DNA of 64,000 nt from Thiosocius teredinicola (GTDB lineage: Bacteria > Pseudomonadota > Gammaproteobacteria > Chromatiales > Chromatiaceae): assembly GCF_002009425.1 (NCBI RefSeq), contig NZ_CP019936.1, forward strand, positions 4,327,297 to 4,391,296, in the 5' to 3' direction. Position numbers and translations under genes: made by a program. Positions 47,171 to 58,003 of this stretch are shown here, in pieces. Below the pieces are notes generated by a model that worked only from the letters and a program-made list of their open reading frames with translations, made no database searches and was not told the DNA's origin. The first letter of the stretch is position 1, and each line of letters starts with the position of its first letter.

Positions 47171-47762
47171 GAAACCCAGACCCCCACTCGACCTCGACCG
47201 GCTGCGCCAGGACATCGTGTTCAGCGACAACCTGCTCGGTCACGATTTGACGTTCCACACCACCTGGGGATTGTTCTCACCCAAAGGCATCGACGAAGGC
47301 AGCCGCCTGCTACTGGACCACCTCGAGGTCAGGCCCGACGATCGCGCGATCGACCTGGGCTGCGGCTACGGACCACTGGGTCTGGCGATCGCCAAGTCGG
47401 CGCCCGAAGGCGCCTGTCTGATGGTCGACAAAGATTTTGTCGCCGTCGAATACGCCAACGCCAATGCCAAGCGCAATCACATCAACAACGCGCACGCCAT
47501 GTTGAGCGACGGCCTTAAACATATACCTGATCAATCGTTCACATTGGCGGTCACCAATCTACCGGCGAAAACGAGCAAAGAGCACTACTATTTATTCTTT
47601 AACGACATCTATGAACACCTTGAACCGGGCGGTCGTTTTTATGTAGTCGTGATCAGCGGGCTGCGCCAGTTTATCGCCCGTAGTTTTGAGGAAATATTCA
47701 ATAACCACCGCAAGATCAAGCAAGGAAAGCAATACACGGTAGCCCTGGCCGTCAAGAAATAA
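47163..47762 (+). CDS. Class I methyltransferase of the small-domain (RsmC/RlmG-like) family
   Basis: A 199-residue SAM-dependent methyltransferase. The SAM loop is IDLGCGYGPLGLAIAKSAPE and the acidic second motif is LMVDKDFVAVEYANANAKRN. The expected catalytic NPPF/Y is replaced by NLPA (VTNLPAKTSKEHYYLF), so base N-methylation by the usual mechanism is doubtful. It resembles the C-terminal half of rRNA guanine methyltransferases without their N-terminal domain. It overlaps yqiA by 8 bases. Confidence 0.85.
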   Translation: MAKKPRPPLDLDRLRQDIVFSDNLLGHDLTFHTTWGLFSPKGIDEGSRLLLDHLEVRPDDRAIDLGCGYGPLGLAIAKSAPEGACLMVDKDFVAVEYANANAKRNHINNAHAMLSDGLKHIPDQSFTLAVTNLPAKTSKEHYYLFFNDIYEHLEPGGRFYVVVISGLRQFIARSFEEIFNNHRKIKQGKQYTVALAVKK

Positions 47763-47857
47763 ATAATGAGAAAAAAGGATTCAAGTTCCGCCGCTGCGGG
47801 TCCGATAAACCCGCCATTGGATACGGAATGAAGTAAGCGTCTAGAGGGAGCGCATCG

Positions 47858-48889
47858 ATGAGCCTTAATGCGAGTGACCTGAATGTAGACACCGCGGCCG
47901 AATATCTCAGACTGGTCATACCGCTGCTGTCGCGACATAAAGTCCCTGCAACCCCCCACAACTACGCCATCTGGTACACCTACGTCAGCGGCGACCATCC
48001 GGCACTCAAGGCCGAGATCGATGCGCTGATCGCCGAAGGCAAGGCCTTCACACCGGCACTGAACGCGCAACTCTACCGCCAGTTCGTCGCCGAGATGGAC
48101 CTCGACAATATCGAACGCGTGGGCACCGACCTGAGCACCATCATCGAAGAGGTCGGCTCTTCGCTGAGCAGCGCCAGCAACGACGCCGGTGCGTTCGAAG
48201 GGGCCTTGATCGAGATCGCCGAGGACGTTTCGAAGAAAGATGATCTGGGTGAGATCCGCAAACTGCTCGAAACGCTGGTCGATGAGACGCGCGCGATGCG
48301 TAAAACCACCAGCAGCATCCAGGCGAACTTCGAAACCAAGAGCTGCGAGGTCCAGGAGCTTCGCGAGCAATTGAAGCAGGAGCGCGCACGCGCGCTGACC
48401 GATCCCCTGACCGGCCTGTACAACCGCTTCGCCCTGATGGAAAAGCTGCAGGCGGCCACTGGCGAAATCAGCAACGATGAGCCCTTGTCGATCATCATGC
48501 TGGATATCGACCGCTTCAAGACCATCAACGACGAACACGGCCACCTGATCGGAGACCGCGTGATCCGTTTCGTCGCGCAGATCCTGCAGCGCAACGTGAA
48601 AGGTCAGGACACGGCGGCACGCTTTGGTGGCGAAGAATTCACCGTGTTGCTGCCGGCCACGCCGCTGGCAGGTGCCGAGGCGGTGGCCGAAGTCATTCGC
48701 AAGGCGGTATCCAAGGCGCAGTTGGTACGCGCAGACACCAAGCAACCGATCGGCCAGATCACGATCTCGGCCGGTGTCGCCACGTTCAATCAGGATGAAG
48801 ACGTCGAGCGCTTTATCGAACGTGCCGACCGTGCTCTGTATCAGTCGAAGAACGATGGTCGTGACCGGGTAACGGTCGCCACCTCGTAA
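47858..48889 (+). CDS. Diguanylate cyclase (GGDEF domain)
   Basis: Predicted cyclic-di-GMP synthase of 343 residues. The N-terminal 120 or so residues are helical (YLRLVIPLLSRHKVPATPHN), a sensor-like region without membrane spans. A coiled-coil linker leads to the GGDEF domain (DPLTGLYNRFAL onward). The active site is intact as GGEEF at 257-261, and the Mg site in LDIDRFKTINDEHGH is conserved. The inhibitory RxxD site is KGQD (248-251), so normal product inhibition may be weak. It appears to be cytoplasmic, with no EAL domain. Confidence 0.93.
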   Translation: MSLNASDLNVDTAAEYLRLVIPLLSRHKVPATPHNYAIWYTYVSGDHPALKAEIDALIAEGKAFTPALNAQLYRQFVAEMDLDNIERVGTDLSTIIEEVGSSLSSASNDAGAFEGALIEIAEDVSKKDDLGEIRKLLETLVDETRAMRKTTSSIQANFETKSCEVQELREQLKQERARALTDPLTGLYNRFALMEKLQAATGEISNDEPLSIIMLDIDRFKTINDEHGHLIGDRVIRFVAQILQRNVKGQDTAARFGGEEFTVLLPATPLAGAEAVAEVIRKAVSKAQLVRADTKQPIGQITISAGVATFNQDEDVERFIERADRALYQSKNDGRDRVTVATS

Positions 48890-48900
48890 GCCGGCCGGAC

Positions 48901-49938
48901 CTAAGCCAACCCGCGCGCCAGCCAGGGGCCGATGATACGGCTGACGCCAACCGGCAGCTTCTTCCACGCGTTGATGAACAGGCGATACTTTGGGTTGTTC
49001 GGATTGAGGTCGGGCATCTCGGTCGCCTTGACCAGATGGTATTCGTAGTTCAGCGGCGTCGGCTCGAAACCCCAGTGTTTCTTGAAACGGTACGAACCCG
49101 TATCGATCTTGCTGCGTCCGAAATCGAATACCCGGCAGCCGCGCTCGACCGCACGGTGCATCACTTCCCAGTACATGAAATCGTTGGCCGCCAGGTTGCG
49201 CGCCTCTGAGATGCCGCCGCCGTAGAACGGCAACACCTGGTCGCGGAAGTAGTAGTTCATTACCGACGCAACCACCTGCCCTTCGTGAAAGATTGTCACG
49301 ACATCGACATCGTCGCCGAACTCTTTGCGGATTGCGGCGAAGTGGCTCTTGGGAAACACCGGCGTACCCAGATTGCGCACGCTGTGCGAGTAGGCCTCGT
49401 ACAGATTGTCGATGCCGTCGTCGAGTTCACCGACCAGGCCGGCCTTGATGCCCTTGCGCACCATCGCGCGCTGCTTGCGCGGAATCGCCTGCATGTTTTC
49501 ATCGTGCTCGGCGCTGAGTTCGCGCTTGAAGGTTACGTACAGCCCTTCCTTGCGCAGCCAATCGTCACGCATCGGCCGTTCGTTGCGCGCCTCGAGGTGA
49601 TCGACCTTCAGCTGCCGGGCAAGCTGCATGGCGCGCTGTTCCAACGCCTCACGCGCCGCATCATCGTCGGCCAGCACACCGCCATAGACGCAGAAGGGCA
49701 CCGAGATCAGCGAGTGGCCAAACAGCAGGTGCTTGACCTCGCCGAGCGGAAACACACCGACAATGGCCCCATCGCGTTCGGCCAGCAGGTAGTGACCCGG
49801 GTAGCGGTAATTCGACTCGATCAGGCGCTTCCAGCCGTAGCGGTGGAAGAAGGTGCCCTCGGCATGGGCCAGCACATAGTCGTCCCAGGCTTGCGCGTCG
49901 ACCTCCGTCGCCGCTCGGATCTGAATTTCGTTTGCCAC
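48901..49938 (-). CDS. FemAB-like GNAT protein (PEP-CTERM/XrtA-associated type)
   Basis: A 345-residue double-GNAT protein. GTFFHRYGWKRLIESNYRYP near the N-terminus, FVGIxP-like VGVFPLGEVKHLLFGHSLIS, then FYGGGISEARNLAANDFMYW and the closing FDFGRSKIDTGSYRFKKHWG match the FemAB-related family found beside XrtA exosortase and polysaccharide clusters. None of those partners is in this window. It may add an amino acid or acyl group to an envelope substrate; the actual reaction is unknown. It is convergent with the GGDEF gene. Confidence 0.85.
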   Translation of the reverse strand: MANEIQIRAATEVDAQAWDDYVLAHAEGTFFHRYGWKRLIESNYRYPGHYLLAERDGAIVGVFPLGEVKHLLFGHSLISVPFCVYGGVLADDDAAREALEQRAMQLARQLKVDHLEARNERPMRDDWLRKEGLYVTFKRELSAEHDENMQAIPRKQRAMVRKGIKAGLVGELDDGIDNLYEAYSHSVRNLGTPVFPKSHFAAIRKEFGDDVDVVTIFHEGQVVASVMNYYFRDQVLPFYGGGISEARNLAANDFMYWEVMHRAVERGCRVFDFGRSKIDTGSYRFKKHWGFEPTPLNYEYHLVKATEMPDLNPNNPKYRLFINAWKKLPVGVSRIIGPWLARGLA

Positions 49939-50054
49939 CTGTTACCTGCTTGTATCGAACTTCACCGTGCGATGCGGCATTCTCGTGTGCCGCCCGGCGC
50001 CTACTTTGAACGGGCTATGTTGCGAACTGTTTGCGGCAGCCCTGCACTGTGACT

Positions 50055-51500
50055 TTAACCGCCGAGCTTCTTGCGCAGCAGCTCGTTGACCTGCTGCGGG
50101 TTCGCCTTGCCTTGCGATTTCTTCATGATCTGACCGACGAAGAAACCCAGCATCTTCGGCTGCTTCGCCGGATCGGCATTGCGGAAATTCTCGACCTGGT
50201 CGGGGTTCGCCGCGATCACCTCGTCGACCAGCGCTTCGATCGCGCCGCTGTCGGTGATCTGCTTGAGCCCTTTGGCCTCGATCACCTCGTCCGCACTGCC
50301 TTCGCCGTCCCACATCGCGGCGAACACGTCCTTGGCGATCTTGCCCGAGATGGTGTTGTCCTTGATGCGCGCGACCAGCTGACCGAGCGCGTCGGCATCC
50401 ACCGGGCTCTCGGTGATCTCCATCGTCGCCTTGTTCAGGGCCGCAGCGAGTTCGCCCATTACCCAGTTGGCGGCCAGCTTGGCATCGCCGCTCACCTTGG
50501 CTACCGTCTCGTAGTAATCGGCCTGGGCACGCGTCGAGGTCATCACCTCGGCATCGTAGGCCGACAACCCATAGTCGGCCTCGAAGCGCGTACGCCGCGC
50601 ATCCGGCAGCTCCGGCATGCTGGCGATCACATCGGCGATGAACGCCTCGTCGATCTCCAGCGGCAACAGATCGGGATCGGGGAAGTAGCGATAGTCGTTG
50701 GCCTCTTCCTTGGTGCGCATCGAACGCGTCTCGTCCTTGTTCGCATCGTACAAGCGCGTTTCCTGAATCACCTTGCCGCCGTCTTCGATCAGGTCGATCT
50801 GGCGTTCGACCTCGAAGTTGATCGCCTTTTCGAGGAAGCGGAACGAGTTGATGTTCTTCAGCTCGGCACGTGTACCGAATTCCTGCTGGCCCTTGGGCCG
50901 CACCGACACGTTGGCATCCATGCGGAACGAGCCTTCCTGCATGTTGCCGTCGCAGATGCCGATATAGGTCACGATCTGGTGGATCTTCTTGGCATACGCC
51001 ACGGCCTCTTTGGCCGAACGCATGTCGGGTTCGGAAACGATCTCGAGCAGTGGCGTACCGGCGCGGTTCAGATCGATGCCGGTCATGCCGTGAAAATCTT
51101 CGTGCAGTGACTTGCCGGCATCCTCTTCGAGGTGCGCACGGGTGACGCCAATCGTCTTGGTTTCGCCGTCGTCCAGCATGATATCGACCTCGCCGACACC
51201 GACCACCGGCAGCTCGTACTGGCTGATCTGGTAGCCCTTCGGCAGATCGGGGTAGAAGTAGTTCTTGCGCGCGAACACCGAGCGATCGGCAACATGCGCA
51301 CCGATCGCCTTGCCGAAGCGCACCGCGCAGCGCACCGCCTCTTTGTTCAAGACGGGCAGCACACCGGGCATACCCAGGTCGATCAGCGAGGCCTGGGTGT
51401 TGGGATCGGCACCAAACGCGGTGGACGAACCCGAGAAGATCTTCGACTTGGTGGCGAGCTGAGTGTGAATCTCAAGCCCGATGACGGTTTCCCATTGCAT
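50055..51500 (-). CDS. gatB: Aspartyl/glutamyl-tRNA amidotransferase subunit B
   Basis: tRNA-binding kinase/transamidase subunit of GatCAB, which amidates misacylated Asp-tRNA-Asn and/or Glu-tRNA-Gln, 481 residues. It starts [20 protein letters not shown]. It has [20 protein letters not shown] and [20 protein letters not shown]. The C-terminal tail domain ends [15 protein letters not shown]. It follows gatA by 35 bases in the gatC-gatA-gatB operon. Confidence 0.98.
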   Translation of the reverse strand: MQWETVIGLEIHTQLATKSKIFSGSSTAFGADPNTQASLIDLGMPGVLPVLNKEAVRCAVRFGKAIGAHVADRSVFARKNYFYPDLPKGYQISQYELPVVGVGEVDIMLDDGETKTIGVTRAHLEEDAGKSLHEDFHGMTGIDLNRAGTPLLEIVSEPDMRSAKEAVAYAKKIHQIVTYIGICDGNMQEGSFRMDANVSVRPKGQQEFGTRAELKNINSFRFLEKAINFEVERQIDLIEDGGKVIQETRLYDANKDETRSMRTKEEANDYRYFPDPDLLPLEIDEAFIADVIASMPELPDARRTRFEADYGLSAYDAEVMTSTRAQADYYETVAKVSGDAKLAANWVMGELAAALNKATMEITESPVDADALGQLVARIKDNTISGKIAKDVFAAMWDGEGSADEVIEAKGLKQITDSGAIEALVDEVIAANPDQVENFRNADPAKQPKMLGFFVGQIMKKSQGKANPQQVNELLRKKLGG

Positions 51501-51535
51501 GTCTTCTTACCTGAATAAACGCTGCGAGCGGCCCG

Positions 51536-52990
51536 CTACGCGAAATCGGCCGGCGCCTGCTGGTGCCAGTCGGTCGCCAATTGCAGCTGGTGCGCCACGT
51601 TCAGCAACCGCGCCTCGTCGAAATAATTGCCGATCATCTGCAGGCCGACCGGCAGTCCAGCCGACTGCGGCGCCGGGATCGACATGCCGGGCAGGCCGGC
51701 GAGGTTGACCGCGATCGTGTAGATATCCGAAAGATACATCGACACCGGGTCATCGGCCTTCTCGCCCAGACCAAACGCGGTATCCGGCGCGGTTGGGCCG
51801 ACGATCACATCGCATTGCTCGAATGCGCGGCGGAAGTCGTCGGCAATCAGATGGCGGACCTTTTGTGACTTGAGGTAGTACGCGTCGTAATAACCGGCCG
51901 ACAGCGCATAGGTGCCTATCATGATGCGTCGCTTGACCTCGGCACCGAAGCCTTCCGAGCGCGAGCGCTTGTACAGGTCTTCGAGGTCCTTCGGATCGTC
52001 GCAGCGGTGGCCGTAGCGCACCCCGTCGAAGCGCGCGAGGTTCGACGAGCACTCGGCCGGCGCGACCACATAGTAAGCCGGCACCGACAGCCCGGCATTC
52101 GGCAGGCTGATCTCGACGATCTCGGCACCCAGCTTTTGCAGCTCGTCGATCGCCGCCTGCACCGACCGGCCGACGCCGGCGTCCAGGCCTTCGCCCATGA
52201 ATTCTTTGACCACGCCGACACGCACACCTTTCACGTCGGTGCCCAGCGCCGCGACATAGTCATCCACCGGCCGCTCGGCACTGGTCGAGTCGCGTTCATC
52301 GAAACCGGACATCGCACCGAGCATGATCGCCGCATCTTCGGCGCTGCGCGTCATCGGTCCGGCCTGGTCGAGCGACGAGGCGAACGCGATCATGCCCCAG
52401 CGCGAGCAACGTCCATAGGTCGGCTTGAGGCCGGTGATGCCGGTCAACGCGGCCGGCTGACGGATCGAGCCACCGGTGTCGGTGCCGGTCGCGCCGCAGC
52501 ACAGGCGCGCCGCAACGGCCGCCGCCGAACCGCCGGACGAACCACCGGGCACCTTGTCGGTGTTCCACGGGTTACGCACCGGGCCGTAATAGCTGGTTTC
52601 GTTCGACGAGCCCATCGCGAACTCGTCCATATTGGTCTTGCCGAGCATCACGGCGCCGGCAGCGCGCAGATTGGCGACGACCGTTGCGTCGTACGGCGAA
52701 ATCCAGTTCTCCAGCATGCGCGAACCACAGGTGGTGCGCACGCCCTCGGTACAGAAGATGTCCTTGTACGCGATCGGGATGCCGGTCAGCGGGCCGGCAT
52801 TGCCGGCGGCGATCCGCGCGTCGGCGGCCTTGGCCTGCTCGAGTGCGGCCTCTTCGGTCACCGTGACAAAGCTGTTGAGCTTGTCGTCGTGCGCCTTGAT
52901 GCGCTGCAGCATATGCTGCGTCAGCTCGGTGCTCGACAGCTCGCCGCTTTGCAGCGAGCGCGACAATTCCGCGATGGTCTTGGTATGCAT
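51536..52990 (-). CDS. gatA: Aspartyl/glutamyl-tRNA amidotransferase subunit A
   Basis: Amidase subunit that releases ammonia from glutamine, 484 residues from [21 protein letters not shown] longer in-frame start was rejected because the extra residues are not family-like. The Ser-cisSer-Lys triad is visible: Lys in [12 protein letters not shown], and the two serines in the [18 protein letters not shown] and [14 protein letters not shown] segments. It lies 80 bases after gatC. Confidence 0.97.
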   Translation of the reverse strand: MHTKTIAELSRSLQSGELSSTELTQHMLQRIKAHDDKLNSFVTVTEEAALEQAKAADARIAAGNAGPLTGIPIAYKDIFCTEGVRTTCGSRMLENWISPYDATVVANLRAAGAVMLGKTNMDEFAMGSSNETSYYGPVRNPWNTDKVPGGSSGGSAAAVAARLCCGATGTDTGGSIRQPAALTGITGLKPTYGRCSRWGMIAFASSLDQAGPMTRSAEDAAIMLGAMSGFDERDSTSAERPVDDYVAALGTDVKGVRVGVVKEFMGEGLDAGVGRSVQAAIDELQKLGAEIVEISLPNAGLSVPAYYVVAPAECSSNLARFDGVRYGHRCDDPKDLEDLYKRSRSEGFGAEVKRRIMIGTYALSAGYYDAYYLKSQKVRHLIADDFRRAFEQCDVIVGPTAPDTAFGLGEKADDPVSMYLSDIYTIAVNLAGLPGMSIPAPQSAGLPVGLQMIGNYFDEARLLNVAHQLQLATDWHQQAPADFA

Positions 52991-53070
52991 GGGATTACAG
53001 ACGATCCATGATCGGTTTGGGGGCGTGAGACGATGCAAGCGGTGTGTAGACGTTCACCACCGTCGCTGCC

Positions 53071-53358
53071 TCATTCGATAACTTTCGGCACCAGGAACAG
53101 GCCGTTTTCAACCGCCGGCGCGGTGGCCTGGTAGGCCTCGCGGCGATTCACCTCGCTGACCGCGTCGGGCCGCAGGCGCTGCGCCATCTCCAGCGGGTGC
53201 GCCATCGGTTGCACGGCGTCGGTGTCGACGGCATCCATCTGCGCGACCAGGTCGAGGATATTCGACAGCTCCTTGCCCATCGACTCGGTTTCATCCGGCG
53301 ACACCGCGAGGCGCGCAAGGTGAGCTATCTTTGCAACATCATCAGCAGACAGAGACAT
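53071..53358 (-). CDS. gatC: Aspartyl/glutamyl-tRNA amidotransferase subunit C
   Basis: Small subunit of 95 residues that wraps between GatA and GatB. It starts MSLSADDVAKIAHLARLAVS and has LSNILDLVAQMDAVDTDAVQ and a C-terminal NGLFLVPKVIE. It is the first gene of the gatCAB operon, divergent from mreB across a 219-base gap that must hold both promoters. Confidence 0.97.
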   Translation of the reverse strand: MSLSADDVAKIAHLARLAVSPDETESMGKELSNILDLVAQMDAVDTDAVQPMAHPLEMAQRLRPDAVSEVNRREAYQATAPAVENGLFLVPKVIE

Positions 53359-53447
53359 GGTATGCAGCCGCTTCGGTTGGACACGAACGAGGACGCGAAA
53401 TTAACACATTACGGCGCACGGTCGAAACCAACTGCGAACCAATGCGC

Positions 53448-53476
53448 TTGCCGAACACCGGGGCCGTTGCTAGATT
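53448..53476 (+). promoter_or_regulatory. Candidate promoter of the mreB operon
   Basis: TTGCCG, a 17-base spacer and TAGATT lie 102-130 bases before the mreB ATG, within the gatC-mreB divergent gap. The spacing is ideal but each hexamer has only four matches to consensus, so this is a suggestion. No matching site for gatC was convincing. Confidence 0.35.
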
Positions 53477-53526
53477 ACGCCTCTTTCTGGGGCATGGTTC
53501 CTCAGTACACTGCATATTCGTTTTAG

Positions 53527-54627
<1,101 letters not shown>

Positions 54628-54691
54628 CCCCTTTCACGGTGGCGTGGGCAGCCGCCGTGTGTGACAAATCGCAAGAACGGAGAGCGTCGCA

Positions 54692-55651
54692 ATCAAGCCG
54701 ATCTTTGCACAAGGCCCGTCCCAAGCTACGCGGCTGGTGGCCGCCGTCATTCTGTCGCTGACCCTGCTGGTAATGGATCATCGTTACCACCACCTGCAGG
54801 ACCTGCGCAGCGCCCTGGCCTTCATCACCTATCCGCTGCAATACATGGCCGACCTGCCGTTTTCGGCGTCCGAGTGGCTCAGCACGACCACCAGCAGCCG
54901 CGATACCCTGCTCGAACAGAACGAGTTGCTGCGCGAACAGAACCTGCGACTGCGTGCCGAACTGCAGAAGTACGAATCGCTACAGGCCGAAAACATGCGC
55001 CTGCGCGACCTGGTCGATTCCTCGTTCAAGGTCGGCGACCGTGTGCTGGTCGCCGAGCTGTCGTCGGTCGACCTCGATCCCTACAAACAGCAGGTCATCA
55101 TCAACAAGGGCGGCACCTCGGGGGTGTTCGAGGGCCAACCGGTGCTCGACGCGCACGCGGTCATGGGCCAGGTGACCAGCGTCACGCCGCTGTCGTCGAC
55201 CGTGCTGCTGATCACCGACAGCAGCCACGCGCTGCCGGTACAGGTGTTGCGCAACGGCCTGCGCACTATCGCCGTCGGCACCGGGCGGATCGACGAACTG
55301 CGACTGCCCTACCTGCCGACCAACTCCGACATCGTCGAAGGCGACCTGCTGGTCACCTCCGGGCTTGGCGGCAAGTTCCCGCCCGGCTACCCGGTGGCCA
55401 CGGTAACCCGGATCGACCGCTCGCCGGATGCGCCGTTCTCGACCGTACTCGCCCAGCCGCGCGCGCATCTCGATCGCAGCCGCGAAGTGCTGCTGGTATG
55501 GACGGTGCCGAACCAGCTCGCGATATCGCCGAACGGCGTGTCGCCCGAAGGCGGCGAAGATGCGGCCGACGCAGCATCCCCGACCGCCGAGAAACCGGCC
55601 GAAAAGCCAGCGCAGAAACCTACCGAACAGGTCATTGAGGGCGAAGAGTGA
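54692..55651 (+). CDS. mreC: Rod-shape determining protein MreC, apparent ATC start
   Basis: Periplasmic-facing scaffold that activates PBP2-RodA, 319 residues from the proposed start. Translation from ATC gives (M)KPIFAQGPSQATRLVAAVIL, the usual MreC N-terminus. GGAGAG lies 7 bases upstream and no ATG, GTG or TTG exists between the upstream in-frame stop and this point. The first standard start is GTG at 54737, which would lose 15 residues and has no good ribosome-binding site. A membrane span, a coiled coil (about residues 69-105) and beta domains follow. The C-terminus is Ala/Pro/Glu/Lys-rich. Confidence 0.9.
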   Translation: MKPIFAQGPSQATRLVAAVILSLTLLVMDHRYHHLQDLRSALAFITYPLQYMADLPFSASEWLSTTTSSRDTLLEQNELLREQNLRLRAELQKYESLQAENMRLRDLVDSSFKVGDRVLVAELSSVDLDPYKQQVIINKGGTSGVFEGQPVLDAHAVMGQVTSVTPLSSTVLLITDSSHALPVQVLRNGLRTIAVGTGRIDELRLPYLPTNSDIVEGDLLVTSGLGGKFPPGYPVATVTRIDRSPDAPFSTVLAQPRAHLDRSREVLLVWTVPNQLAISPNGVSPEGGEDAADAASPTAEKPAEKPAQKPTEQVIEGEE

Positions 55652-56133
55652 GCAGTGTCGCCCAGGGTCGCGTGGTGATCGTCGTCACCATCTGTATCGC
55701 CATGTTGCTGACGATACTGCCGATGCCCGAGTGGTCGAGGGCGTTTCGGCCACAATGGGTCACGCTGGTGATGATCTACTGGGCGATCGCCCTACCGCAC
55801 CGCGTGGGCGTCGGTAGCGGCTTCATCGTCGGCGTGGTGCTCGACGTACTGACGGCGACCCTGCTCGGGCAACATGCACTCGGCCTGTCGATCGTGCTCT
55901 TCATCGCCATACAATTGCATCAACGCATCCGCGTGTTCCCGTTCTGGCAGCAATCGCTGGGCGTCATGCTGTTGCTGGTCATCGATCACCTGCTGTCGCT
56001 GTGGGTGATCGGCGCCACCCGTGAGACCACGCCTGGCCTGGAATACTGGGTGGTGCCGTTGATCGGCGCGCTGCTGTGGCCCTGGGTGTTCGTCACGCTG
56101 CGCAAGGTGCGGCGTCACTTCAAAGTCATCTGA
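55648..56133 (+). CDS. mreD: Rod-shape determining protein MreD
   Basis: Inner-membrane protein of 161 residues with about five hydrophobic spans (e.g. VVIVVTICIAMLLTILPMP; GFIVGVVLDVLTATLLGQHA). The GTG start overlaps the mreC stop by 4 bases. The conserved RPQWVTLVMIYWAIALPHR and DVLTATLLGQHAL segments identify the family. It sits 4 bases before mrdA. Confidence 0.95.
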   Translation: MSSVAQGRVVIVVTICIAMLLTILPMPEWSRAFRPQWVTLVMIYWAIALPHRVGVGSGFIVGVVLDVLTATLLGQHALGLSIVLFIAIQLHQRIRVFPFWQQSLGVMLLLVIDHLLSLWVIGATRETTPGLEYWVVPLIGALLWPWVFVTLRKVRRHFKVI

Positions 56134-56137
56134 GACC

Positions 56138-58003
56138 ATGCAGCTCAAAGACACCATCCGCGAAAGCCAGGCGTTTCTGAACCGCGCGATCATCGGCGGC
56201 CTGCTGGTGCTGCTCGCGGTCGGTGCGCTGGTCTGGCGCATGGTGCAATTGCAGGTCGTCAGCCACGAACACTTCACCACCTTGTCGCGCGAGAACCGCG
56301 TCAAGGTTGTGCCGCTGCCGCCGACGCGCGGCCTGATCTACGACCGCAAAGGCGTGCTGCTGGCACAGAACCGGCCCGCCTACAGCCTGGAGATCACCCC
56401 CGAACAGGCCGGCAACCTCAACGATACCCTGGCCGGTCTCGGCCAGATCATCGAGATCAGCGAAGAAGACCTCGAACGCTTCTGGAAGCTGCGCAAGCGC
56501 AAGCGGCGTTTCGACAGCGTACCGATCCGGGTGAACCTCACCCAGGAAGAGACGGCGCAGTTCGCCGTGCACCGCCACCGTTTTCCCGGGGTCGATATCA
56601 AGACGCAGTTGCTGCGGCACTACCCGCACGACCTGAAAACCACACATGTGCTCGGCTATGTCGGACGCGTCAGCCAACGCGACCTCGAACAGATCGATGT
56701 GTCGAACTACGCCGGCACCAGCCACATCGGCAAGAACGGCGTCGAGAAGTCGTACGAATCGGCGCTGCACGGCTCGGTGGGCTTCGAACAGGTCGAGGTC
56801 AATGCCGCCGGACGTAAGGTGCGCACCCTCGAGCAGACACCGCCGGCGCCCGGTGTCGATATCCACCTGCATCTGGATATCGAGCTGCAACAGGTGGCGA
56901 TGGATGCGTTCGGCGACAACAACGGTGCGGCCGTGGCGATCAACCCGAAGAACGGCGGCGTGCTGGCCTTCGTCAGTCAACCCGGCTACGACCCGAACCT
57001 GTTCGTCGAAGGCATCAGCACCAAGAACTACCAGGCCTTGCAGCAGGACGATGCGCGTCCGCTGTACAACCGCGCATTGCGTGGCCAGTACCCGCCCGGC
57101 TCGACAGTGAAACCTTTCATGGGTCTCGCTGGTCTTGAGACAGGTGTTATCCAATACGATTCCAGTGTCTACTGCCCCGGCTTCTTCCGCCTGCCCGGCA
57201 ATGCGCACCGTTACCGCGACTGGAAGAAGACCGGCCACGGCTCGATGGACGTGGAGAACGCCATCGTGCAGTCGTGCGACGTGTTCTTCTACAAGCTGGC
57301 CTACGATGTCGGCGTCGATCGCCTGCACACCTTCCTGTCGCAGTTCGGTTTCGGCGGCCAGACCGGCATCGACCTGGTCGGCGAGTCGACCGGCCTGCTG
57401 CCGTCGCGTGAATGGAAACGCCGGGCGCGCAACCAGCCCTGGTACCCGGGCGAGACGCTGATCATGGGCATCGGGCAAGGGTATTTTCTGACGACACCGC
57501 TGCAACTGGCAGCGGCCACCGCGGCGATCGCCAACAACGGCACCTTCTACACGCCGCACGTGGTCGACCACCTGCGCTCGCGCGACACCGGCGAGATCGC
57601 GCCGATCCCGCCGAGCGCGCACCAGATACCGATCAAGCAGCTGCAGAACTGGATCGATGTGCACACCGGCATGGCGAACGTCGTCGAAGGTCGGCGTGGC
57701 ACCGCCAAGCGTATCCGCAACGAGAAATACCGCATTGCCGGCAAGACCGGCACTGCACAGGTCTTCACCGTCGCCCAGGATGAGGAATACGACGAAGAAG
57801 AACTGGAAAAGAAGCTGCGCGACCACGCCTTGTTCATCGCCTATGCGCCGATCGACGACCCGCAAATCGCGGTCGCCGTGGTGGTTGAGAACGGCGGCCA
57901 CGGCGGATCGGTCGCTGCACCGATCGCACGCGCCATCATGGACGCCTACCTGCTGCCGCCGGAAGAGCGCGCGCCGCTGCCACAACCGGAAGAAGGCACG
58001 TGA
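56138..58003 (+). CDS. mrdA: Penicillin-binding protein 2 (peptidoglycan transpeptidase)
   Basis: Monofunctional class B PBP that crosslinks lateral wall peptidoglycan with RodA, 621 residues. One N-terminal membrane span (about 19-40) leads to the pedestal domain starting [20 protein letters not shown]. Transpeptidase motifs are S322-T-V-K ([10 protein letters not shown]), S379-C-D ([12 protein letters not shown]) and K536-T-G ([10 protein letters not shown]). All catalytic residues are present. Its stop overlaps the rodA GTG start. Confidence 0.98.
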   Translation: MQLKDTIRESQAFLNRAIIGGLLVLLAVGALVWRMVQLQVVSHEHFTTLSRENRVKVVPLPPTRGLIYDRKGVLLAQNRPAYSLEITPEQAGNLNDTLAGLGQIIEISEEDLERFWKLRKRKRRFDSVPIRVNLTQEETAQFAVHRHRFPGVDIKTQLLRHYPHDLKTTHVLGYVGRVSQRDLEQIDVSNYAGTSHIGKNGVEKSYESALHGSVGFEQVEVNAAGRKVRTLEQTPPAPGVDIHLHLDIELQQVAMDAFGDNNGAAVAINPKNGGVLAFVSQPGYDPNLFVEGISTKNYQALQQDDARPLYNRALRGQYPPGSTVKPFMGLAGLETGVIQYDSSVYCPGFFRLPGNAHRYRDWKKTGHGSMDVENAIVQSCDVFFYKLAYDVGVDRLHTFLSQFGFGGQTGIDLVGESTGLLPSREWKRRARNQPWYPGETLIMGIGQGYFLTTPLQLAAATAAIANNGTFYTPHVVDHLRSRDTGEIAPIPPSAHQIPIKQLQNWIDVHTGMANVVEGRRGTAKRIRNEKYRIAGKTGTAQVFTVAQDEEYDEEELEKKLRDHALFIAYAPIDDPQIAVAVVVENGGHGGSVAAPIARAIMDAYLLPPEERAPLPQPEEGT

